This document shows positions 39,181-44,912 of a stretch of 44,912 nucleotides of DNA, piece by piece. This stretch comes from NIC37A-2 sp050289625. Its GTDB lineage: Bacteria > Myxococcota_A > Polyangia > Polyangiales > Polyangiaceae. Location: NCBI GenBank assembly GCA_050289625.1, contig JBNKGC010000032.1, positions 1-44,912 of the forward strand, read 5' to 3'. How positions within the stretch are numbered: position 1 is the first letter of the stretch; the number at the start of each line of letters is the position of its first letter. The notes below the pieces were generated by a model. That model was not told where the DNA came from and searched no databases. It worked only from the letters and a program-made list of their open reading frames with translations. The position numbers were made by a program, and so were the translations under genes.

Positions 39181-40464
39181 TCAACCGAGGACGCGTCGCT
39201 CGAGAGCCCGCCGTGCCCGCTCCGGTAAGGTGCCGACCGCCACGGTCGAAAGGCCCTCCGGACGAAAGATGCGGCCGGCTGCGTCGCGCACTTGCTCGAG
39301 GCTGACTCCGCCGAGCTCGGCCAGGCGAGCCGCGGGGGTGGGTGCCGTTTGGGTGAGAGCTGCGAGAGCCAGGTATTCGGCCACGTCCCCGGGGTCGTCG
39401 AGCATGGCTTCGTGCTGCCAGCGGCAGCGCCTCATCGCCTTGTCGAGCTCGTCGGCGGTGGGCCCCTCTTGGGCAAGCTCTTCCGTCAGCTGGAGCAGCT
39501 CGTCGAGGACGACGGTGGCCTGGTCATGGCCGGTTTCGGTGGCGAACTCCACCAAGCCAGTGTCGGCGTACGTCTCGTAGTGCGCCGCCGCGTCGTAGCA
39601 GAGCCCACGGCTGTCGCAGAGGCGGTGGTAGAGGCGAGTTGCCATACCGTCGTCAATCACGCGAAGCAGCATCTCCACGGCCGGCTCGAGGGGATCGTGG
39701 TCGCGCGGTCCGCGAAACGCCACGTGCAGTGCCGTTTGGCTTCCGGTGTGCCGCACGTAGGAAAAGCGCGGAGCTTCGTGCGGCTCCGGAGCGCTCATCG
39801 GCGCAGCATCGCCGCCGCGGGGCAGGGAAGCGAATGCCTTTTCAATCTGGCGAAGGGTTGCCTCGGCATCGATGGGTCCAGCGATGGACACCACCGTGGA
39901 GCTTCCCGTGTAGTGCTGCGCGTGGTGGCGGGTGAGCCCGTCGACCGTGAACTGTTCGAGGTTTTCAATCACGCCCGTGATAGGTCGTCCGAGAGGGTGG
40001 TCCCCGAAACTGAGGCGTCGCACCAAGGTCTCGCCGTCGATGAGTCGGTCGTCCTCGTCGAGGTCTTCTAGGATTTCCTCCCGCACGATGCCTCGTTCGA
40101 CGTCGATGTCGCCGAGGGTCGGCTGCATGAACACCTCGGCGAACAGTTCCAGTACCGGGTGGAGGTTTTCCGCTGGAACACCGATGGCGAGGGTGCCGTG
40201 GTCGGCGGCGGTGCTGGCGGTGAGCGTTCCTCCGAGGGTTTCGAAGGCGACCGCGAGCTCGTGCGCCGAAGGGTAGCGCGGCGTTCCTCGGAACAGCATG
40301 TGCTCGAGGAAGTGGCTGATGCCACCGTCCTCGGGCGCCTCGTAGCGCGAGCCTACGCGCAGATCCGCCGAGATGACGACCCGATGCACGCTTGGCATCG
40401 GCGTCACGATGGCTCGGAGCCCGTTCGAAAGCTCTTCGCGAACCGGATTGAGTTGGGTGATCAA
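39181..40464 (-). CDS. M16 family zinc metallopeptidase (pitrilysin/processing-peptidase type)
   Basis: 427 residues from TTG 40464; an in-frame ATG-like start at 40557 would overlap the upstream gene by 85 bp. The zinc-binding inverted motif HFLEH is at 51-55, followed by the distal glutamate in REEILEDLDE (about 128-137), so this is the active-type M16 domain. The second, inactive-type half is included (YVRHTGSQTALHVAFRGPRD, about 240-260; LYHRLCDSRGLCYDAAAHYE, near 315). M16 enzymes digest peptides or process signal-like sequences; in many bacteria such 400-450-residue members are cytoplasmic or periplasmic. It starts 7 bp after the PpiD-like foldase gene, which suggests joint expression and a link to protein quality control. 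Confidence 0.9.
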   Translation of the reverse strand: MITQLNPVREELSNGLRAIVTPMPSVHRVVISADLRVGSRYEAPEDGGISHFLEHMLFRGTPRYPSAHELAVAFETLGGTLTASTAADHGTLAIGVPAENLHPVLELFAEVFMQPTLGDIDVERGIVREEILEDLDEDDRLIDGETLVRRLSFGDHPLGRPITGVIENLEQFTVDGLTRHHAQHYTGSSTVVSIAGPIDAEATLRQIEKAFASLPRGGDAAPMSAPEPHEAPRFSYVRHTGSQTALHVAFRGPRDHDPLEPAVEMLLRVIDDGMATRLYHRLCDSRGLCYDAAAHYETYADTGLVEFATETGHDQATVVLDELLQLTEELAQEGPTADELDKAMRRCRWQHEAMLDDPGDVAEYLALAALTQTAPTPAARLAELGGVSLEQVRDAAGRIFRPEGLSTVAVGTLPERARRALERRVLG

Positions 40465-40471
40465 CGCTGGG

Positions 40472-42193
40472 TCAGCTCTTCTCCGCCGGCTTGTCCTCTT
40501 CCGTCTTCGAGTCGCCGGTCGGTACGAAACGTGGATTGAATTGTACCGCACCGGCACGCCGGCGGAGTCGCTCCACGTAGTCGATCAGTGCTGCCTCCGC
40601 CTTGCGGGCGCGGAGTTGTTCCATCAGGTCGAGCCTTTCCTCCTCGAAGGATTCGCGGGTCGCCATATCGCGGCTCTTGAGCTGCACGACGGCGTAACCG
40701 CTCTCCAGCTCGACCGGCTTTTCGGCGATTTCGTCTTCCTTCTCGAGGGAGAAGGCGAGCACTGCCACGTTCTCCTTCGGGCGCGCGTCGCGCAGAGGGT
40801 CCTGCTCGATGGTGAAGGGCCTCGAGATCTCGACCCGCGGGCGCGCATCCGAATTCATTGCCGAATGGGACTCGTCCTCACCCTTTGGGCCCGGAACGGG
40901 ACCGGCCTCGGCGTACTTCGTCGCGAGTTCCTCGGCGGCTTCGTCGAGGGACGCTCCCCCCTTCGCCATTTCGATAAGCTGCTCGGCGAGCTTCTTTGCA
41001 GCTTCGTTTGCTCGAGCTTCGGTAGCGAGCTCGAGGGCCACCTGGCGGCGGGCCTCGGCTTCGAGCTCGTCCTTTTGGAGCTTCTTCTCCAAGCGGACGA
41101 CGTGCAGGCCGCGCACCGTCTCGATGACTTCGCTAGTCGCGCCGGGCTCGAGGTCTGCGATGCCCTTGAGCAGCTCTTGGGCGCCGGGGCCGTATGCGGA
41201 GTCGTTCAGGCAACCCACTCGACCGCCGAACTCGGCTTCGGGCGCGTCGCTGACTTCACGGGCGATGACGGTGAAGTCCTCGCGCGCCTTCAAGCGCTTG
41301 ACGGCCTCGTCGACCTTCTTCCGATCGAGCGCCTTGTCGTCGTCGGAGGAGGCGGGGGAAACGTCCACTCGGATCTCGGAGATCACCGGGCAGCCCTCGG
41401 TGTACTGGTCCTTCACCTTCGCGAAGGCCTCATCGACTTCCTTCGCGTGGCCGGCAGCCCAGTCGTCGACCTCGGCTGCGCTGAGCGGCGCTCCGTAGCG
41501 CGCAAACCAGGCAGGATCGAGCCGCACCAGGCGGGCAGTGACCTTGGAGCGTGCGCGCTCGTAGGCCAAAAAGGTCTCCTCTGGCGAGACACGCACCTGC
41601 GTGCGGATCGCGTTGCGGACGCGCTCCGCAGTCATCTCGCGCTGCTGCATCTCCTTGAAATTTCCGGGGCTTCGTCCGGTCACGACGCGGACCATGCGCT
41701 TGTATCGCTCGAAGTCGAGCTTTCCGTCCCGCTTCACGGGCAGGGCACGCAGGCCGATCGTCCCCGGGGCGCACCCCCGGGGTCCATCGACACACAGCGC
41801 AAGGCTGAGGGCGAGGCGCTCGGCACCATCGGCGGGCAGCGACACCTGAGTGCGCCCTTCGGCGAGCTCGTCGTCGACGTCCTCGTCGCTGGTGGAAATG
41901 CCGAGGCGCTCAGCCTCGTCCAGAAGCAGCTCGCGCTCCGCAAGGCCACGGGCGACCTGCTCGGGGAGCTTGAGGCGCTTGGCAGCATTTTCGCGCAGCC
42001 CGATCGCCGTCACCAGGCCGTAAGCTGCGTTGTACTCCTTGGCGTCGACGCAGTGCTCCCCCACCTCGATGGCGCATCCGTTCGTCGCTCCCCCGCCTTT
42101 GATCCCCGTGAACACGAACACGACGATGATGGCGGCGACGATCGCACCGACCAGGAGCTGTCCAATTCCACTTTGCCGAAAAGTACCGACCAT
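40472..42193 (-). CDS. PpiD/SurA-like membrane-anchored peptidyl-prolyl isomerase
   Basis: 573 residues. One membrane helix at 11-31 (QLLVGAIVAAIIVVFVFTG) anchors the protein in the inner membrane with the rest periplasmic. Residues 45-230 are a SurA/PpiD-type helical chaperone region with the typical LPEQVARGLAERELLLDEAE; a parvulin-like segment is at about 300-390 (FTVIAREVSDAPEAEFGGRV, then LKGIADLEPGATSEVIETVRG and LHVVRLEKKL), followed by a C-terminal helical part. The family assists folding of envelope and outer-membrane proteins. The cysteines (40, 48, 134, 142 and others) may form disulfides. The gene is directly upstream of the M16 peptidase. Confidence 0.82.
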   Translation of the reverse strand: MVGTFRQSGIGQLLVGAIVAAIIVVFVFTGIKGGGATNGCAIEVGEHCVDAKEYNAAYGLVTAIGLRENAAKRLKLPEQVARGLAERELLLDEAERLGISTSDEDVDDELAEGRTQVSLPADGAERLALSLALCVDGPRGCAPGTIGLRALPVKRDGKLDFERYKRMVRVVTGRSPGNFKEMQQREMTAERVRNAIRTQVRVSPEETFLAYERARSKVTARLVRLDPAWFARYGAPLSAAEVDDWAAGHAKEVDEAFAKVKDQYTEGCPVISEIRVDVSPASSDDDKALDRKKVDEAVKRLKAREDFTVIAREVSDAPEAEFGGRVGCLNDSAYGPGAQELLKGIADLEPGATSEVIETVRGLHVVRLEKKLQKDELEAEARRQVALELATEARANEAAKKLAEQLIEMAKGGASLDEAAEELATKYAEAGPVPGPKGEDESHSAMNSDARPRVEISRPFTIEQDPLRDARPKENVAVLAFSLEKEDEIAEKPVELESGYAVVQLKSRDMATRESFEEERLDLMEQLRARKAEAALIDYVERLRRRAGAVQFNPRFVPTGDSKTEEDKPAEKS

Positions 42194-42306
42194 GAGCTCG
42201 TTCTGCTGAGTGCGCGTCGACGCGCGGAGCGCGGCAATACCACGTGCCCGGCGTGCTCGAAAGGCGCGCCCGGGCGTGAATTCCCCAGAAACGAGTGGCC
42301 GAGCCC

Positions 42307-42750
42307 TCAGGAATCGTCGGCGGAGCCGACCGTCTTCGGCTGCGCCAGGGCGTAGTGAAGCTCTTCGACGAGCGCTTCCATGTTGTCGACGGGCCGTTCG
42401 AAGCTGACCTCGTACCAGGTGTCCAGCACCTTTTCCGCGTTCCCGGGGTCCTTCACGTCGATGGTCTGCACCTCGACTTCGGCGTAGGAGCGGTCGGAGA
42501 AGGTTTGACCGAGCTCCCGCGCCCGGGCAATCAGGTCGTCCGAACTTTCTCCCGGGAAGTCGTTGGCTTGAGCTTTTACGACGACCTTCACCCGGAGCGC
42601 CGACCCGGTTCCGGCGGCCACGCCGCTGTCCATGATCAGGTTGTCCCGGACCCGATCGGCCAAGAGCACGTGCTCCCCCAGGGTTCGATATATCTCGAAT
42701 CCTTCACGAATCAGGGCACGCTTGAGCTCGACGGGGGTGGGATGAGGCAT
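42307..42750 (-). CDS. Conserved hypothetical protein
   Basis: 147 residues from ATG 42750. The longer frame to 42870 is Pro/Arg-rich and unlikely. The sequence opens MPHPTPVELKRALIREGFEI, then YRTLGEHVLLADRVRDNLIM, a Gly-rich break, VKVVVKAQANDFPGESSDDL, YAEVEVQTIDVKDP and a Trp-Tyr motif DTWYEVSFERPV. I recall this short protein as conserved among myxobacteria and relatives, without function. It has no signal or membrane segment. It precedes the PpiD gene on the same strand with a 113-bp gap and is divergent from the PilZ gene at 42986. Confidence 0.6.
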   Translation of the reverse strand: MPHPTPVELKRALIREGFEIYRTLGEHVLLADRVRDNLIMDSGVAAGTGSALRVKVVVKAQANDFPGESSDDLIARARELGQTFSDRSYAEVEVQTIDVKDPGNAEKVLDTWYEVSFERPVDNMEALVEELHYALAQPKTVGSADDS

Positions 42751-42973
42751 GGGGTCGGGAGGGCCACCCGAGGGCTCGGGCGAACAGAAATTCGCAGACA
42801 GCCTGGAGACCGTCAAGCGCGGGCCCGGGAGCGGGGGCTCGCGCCCACAGCTCCGGGGTAGCGAAACCACGTTCGGACGGGAGAACCGGACGGGGGGTCG
42901 TTCGAGCTCCCGGCCGACTCGTGCGCGTCCCGCGCTCGCTGGAAGGTCTTCCCGGAGAGGTGACTGCTTCTGC

Positions 42974-42979
42974 TATAGT
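42974..42979 (+). promoter_or_regulatory. -10-like hexamer TATAGT before the PilZ GTG
   Basis: TATAGT ends 6 nt before the GTG at 42986, so transcription would begin at or next to the start codon. No Shine-Dalgarno is possible in that space. No good -35 is seen. Predicts a leaderless mRNA. Confidence 0.4.
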
Positions 42980-42985
42980 CGCTCC

Positions 42986-43279
42986 GTGACGCAGCGCAGA
43001 AATTCTGGCGGCGCGCGCCGCGAGGCCACGGAACGCGTGGTTTTGAAGGCGGATGGCTTCGAGGCTGATGGTTGGACGCTCAACGTCAGCCGCGGTGGTG
43101 TGCGGGTGATCCTCGAGGAGCCCGCGGTGGTCGGCGACGAGTACGACGTGTACCTGGGTGAAGGAGCGGCGCGACCCGTGCGAGTCGTTTGGGTTCGTGA
43201 TGAGCCCGACGGTCAGATCGCCGGCCTTCAGTTTCTCGACGTCGAAGAGGGAGCCTCCATCCCTCCGGCTTCTTCGTGA
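42986..43279 (+). CDS. PilZ-like domain protein with non-standard first motif
   Basis: 97 residues. The PilZ core is visible: VVLKADGFEADGWTLNVSRG with the NxSxxG motif NVSRGG (about 31-36), VILEEPAVVGDEYDVYLG and the end strand QIAGLQFLDVEEG. The usual RxxxR contact before the barrel is replaced by RREATER, where the arginines are spaced RxxxxR, so c-di-GMP binding is uncertain. The start is a GTG without ribosome-binding site, placed 6 nt after TATAGT. The upstream frame to 42749 is not coding-like. It is followed after 16 bp by the DinG-like helicase gene, which has its own -10-like hexamer. Confidence 0.7.
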   Translation: MTQRRNSGGARREATERVVLKADGFEADGWTLNVSRGGVRVILEEPAVVGDEYDVYLGEGAARPVRVVWVRDEPDGQIAGLQFLDVEEGASIPPASS

Positions 43280-43283
43280 GAGC

Positions 43284-43289
43284 GATAAT
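43284..43289 (+). promoter_or_regulatory. -10-like hexamer GATAAT before the helicase GTG
   Basis: GATAAT ends 6 nt before the GTG at 43296, the same geometry as the TATAGT before the PilZ gene. It also lies only a few bases after the PilZ stop. Predicts a leaderless mRNA for the helicase. Confidence 0.4.
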
Positions 43290-43295
43290 CATTTC

Positions 43296-44912
43296 GTGAG
43301 CCGCGCGCGTGAGCTGTTGGGCCCCGCGGGGCCGCTCGCTGCTCGACTCGGGGCGTACGAGTCCCGACCGGGTCAGCTGTCCATGGCCGATGCGGTCGAC
43401 GCGACGCTACGCGACGACGGCGTTCTCCTGTGCGAAGCGGGTACGGGCACGGGTAAGACATTCGCGTATCTGGTTCCTGCGCTTCTCAGCGGTCGCAAAG
43501 TAGTCATCTCGACTGCGACCCGTGCGCTTCAAGACCAGATTGCCTACCGCGACTTGCCGCTGGTGCAGGAAGCACTCGGGATTCGCGTTCCGGTGGCCGT
43601 GATGAAAGGCCTCGGAAACTACCTCTGTCGCCGACGGCACCAGGAGTTTCTGCGCAGTGAAGAAGCGCTCCGGCCGCTGCACGCGGGCCCGATCGGATTG
43701 ATGCGCCGCTGGATTCCGGAGACCGAAACGGGCGACGTGAGCGAACTTTCCACCCTACCGGAGGGGTCGCTCACTTGGCTCGAAGTGGCTTCGTCGAGCG
43801 AAACGCGCATCGGAGCGTCGTGCCCGCATTTCGACTCGTGCTTCGTCACGGAGATGAAACGGCAGGCGGAGGCGGCGCAAGTCGTGGTGGTGAATCACCA
43901 CTTGTTCTTCGCGGATTTGAGCATGCGCGGACCGCATCCGGGTCGCGTGCTGCCCGACTACGATGCGGTCGTTCTCGACGAGGCTCACCAAATCGAAGAC
44001 GTCGCGACCTTGTTCTTCGGCGTGCGCATCACCGACGCGCAGCTCGCACGACTCGCGAAAGACGCCGCGCGCACTCTGGGGCGGTCGAGTGAGCTCGGCG
44101 GTCCGCTCGATCCCGCGTCGGGGGCGGGAACGCTCGGGGAGCTCGAAGCGGCTCTCGGAGAGTTCTGGAAGGTGATTTCCGCTCTGTTCACAGAGGGCGC
44201 GCCCCGCGTGACGGTGCAGCCCGACTTCTGGACGAAGGAACGGCGCGCGTTTGCCGATCGGGTGGATGCGGCCCTCGACGACCTGTCGAACGTGTGCTCG
44301 TCACGGGCGACCGACGTGCGCGACGACCTCGCGGCGCGGGAGTCTCTCGAGCAGGTGGCGCGCCGCTGCCTGGCCGTGCGCGAGCAGCTCACCGCGGTCG
44401 TGGAAGGTGCGCCGGGCCGAGTCACTTGGGCGGAGCGAGCCCAAAAGACGCTCTCGCTGAGCTCGACCCCGGTCGATCTGTCGTGGACCCTGCGCGAACG
44501 CCTGTTCGAGAGCGTACCCGCCGTGATTCTCACCAGCGCGACTCTTTCGACCAAGTCGAGTGGGTCGGGCGGTTTCTCCTATGTGCGGGCCCGCCTGGGC
44601 ATCAGCGACGAGATCCGGGTGCGCGAGCTCGTGGTCCCGTCGCCTTTCGACTTCGAGGAGCAGGCGCTGCTCTACACCCCGAGGGACCTGCCTTCTCCTC
44701 GTGCTCCCGAGTTCCTCGATCGCGCCGCGGAGCGCATCGCTGAGCTGATCGAGCTCACTGACGGTGGCGCCTTCGTACTGACGACCTCGATTCGTTCGAT
44801 GCGCGAGCTCCATCAGCGCTTGCGAGGGCGTGTGGCGGGGCGAGCTACCTTCGTGCAGGGCGAGCGACCGAAGGGCGCGTTGCTCTCGGCGTTTCGCGCA
44901 GCTGAAAACGGT
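43296..44912 (+). CDS. DinG/YoaA-family ATP-dependent DNA helicase, 5' part (runs off window)
   Basis: 539 codons from GTG 43296 stay open to the window end. Motifs in order: Q-motif region ESRPGQLSMADAV (22-34), Walker A CEAGTGTGKTFAYLV (46-60), motif Ia STATRALQDQ (72-81), the iron-sulfur region with Cys111 (GNYLCRR), Cys176 and Cys182 (ASCPHFDSCF), VVVVNHHLFFADL (196-208), Walker B VVLDEAHQIEDV (225-236), SATLS (near 411), and LTTSIRSMRELHQRL near 490. These XPD-like superfamily 2 helicases move 5' to 3' and act in replication-stress repair. Only three of the usual four cluster cysteines are found; the one normally just before the Ile-Gly reads Thr-Arg. The distal helicase motifs lie beyond the window. 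Confidence 0.9.
   Translation, partial: MSRARELLGPAGPLAARLGAYESRPGQLSMADAVDATLRDDGVLLCEAGTGTGKTFAYLVPALLSGRKVVISTATRALQDQIAYRDLPLVQEALGIRVPVAVMKGLGNYLCRRRHQEFLRSEEALRPLHAGPIGLMRRWIPETETGDVSELSTLPEGSLTWLEVASSSETRIGASCPHFDSCFVTEMKRQAEAAQVVVVNHHLFFADLSMRGPHPGRVLPDYDAVVLDEAHQIEDVATLFFGVRITDAQLARLAKDAARTLGRSSELGGPLDPASGAGTLGELEAALGEFWKVISALFTEGAPRVTVQPDFWTKERRAFADRVDAALDDLSNVCSSRATDVRDDLAARESLEQVARRCLAVREQLTAVVEGAPGRVTWAERAQKTLSLSSTPVDLSWTLRERLFESVPAVILTSATLSTKSSGSGGFSYVRARLGISDEIRVRELVVPSPFDFEEQALLYTPRDLPSPRAPEFLDRAAERIAELIELTDGGAFVLTTSIRSMRELHQRLRGRVAGRATFVQGERPKGALLSAFRAAENG

Noticed and set aside
40373..42355. 660-codon plus-strand frame
   Set aside because: It is antisense to the PpiD-like gene, which has a membrane anchor and family signatures; the plus frame reflects GC-biased codon positions only.
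1..44912. CRISPR array, insertion sequence, prophage or secondary-metabolite cluster
   Set aside because: No regularly spaced repeats of 25-40 bp, no transposase or integrase frame, and no synthase genes; the single O-methyltransferase is not enough for a cluster.

Overview
The window is high-GC DNA with the hallmarks of a myxobacterium (Myxococcota, probably Polyangia-like). At least a dozen genes encode predicted lipoproteins, several with a long Gly/Thr/Ser-rich linker directly after the lipidated cysteine. There are Cys-rich lipoproteins, two PilZ proteins, a DUF4423-type regulator, and frequent GTG or TTG starts. The taxonomic call rests on protein style only; no rRNA or other marker is present. 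No tRNA, CRISPR array, intact insertion sequence, prophage or replication origin was recognised.

Region by region: 1-363 holds the 3' end of a DUF2239 gene. 505-2473 is an AraC regulator followed by an O-methyltransferase. 2539-6000 has a CE1-type esterase lipoprotein divergent from a two-gene unit (winged-helix-like protein plus SGNH-like lipoprotein). 6054-10791 is mfd with a small-molecule kinase-like gene directly behind it. 11169-13318 has a second esterase lipoprotein facing another lipoprotein. 13427-17205 is an eroded stretch: a collapsed antitoxin/toxin pair, an unknown conserved gene, an AT-rich gap, two decayed copies of a GspG-like lipoprotein, a Cys-rich lipoprotein and an orphan 3' gene remnant. 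17228-22724 contains a membrane-anchored protein, a PilZ gene and a compact pal-tolQ-tolR-tolA-tolB cluster on the minus strand. 23044-28559 holds an MgtC/DUF4010 membrane protein, two lipoproteins, the DUF4423 regulator and an AraC-GyrI regulator.

28930-36029 is the most distinctive unit. Three successive beta-propeller lipoproteins, a predicted outer-membrane barrel and a von Willebrand A lipoprotein lie on one strand; the first four are linked by stop/start overlaps. Four 14-bp tandem repeats with palindromic cores lie just upstream. It reads as a single envelope machine of unknown purpose.

36047-44912 is mostly housekeeping: two small overlapping unknown genes, a branched-chain aminotransferase, a lipoprotein, an M16 peptidase next to a PpiD/SurA-like foldase, an unknown conserved gene, a PilZ gene and the 5' part of a DinG-family helicase. 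The last two genes have -10-like hexamers exactly 6 nt before a GTG start, which suggests leaderless mRNAs.

The window leans heavily towards envelope biology: Tol-Pal, lipoproteins, a periplasmic foldase, a barrel and propellers. The best leads for new biology are the propeller/barrel/vWA operon with its repeat array, the winged-helix/SGNH pair whose hydrolase domain lacks its catalytic histidine, and several small sequence-level events (a 16-bp duplication that re-frames a regulator, a collapsed toxin-antitoxin locus, and a hairpin that would bury a ribosome-binding site).
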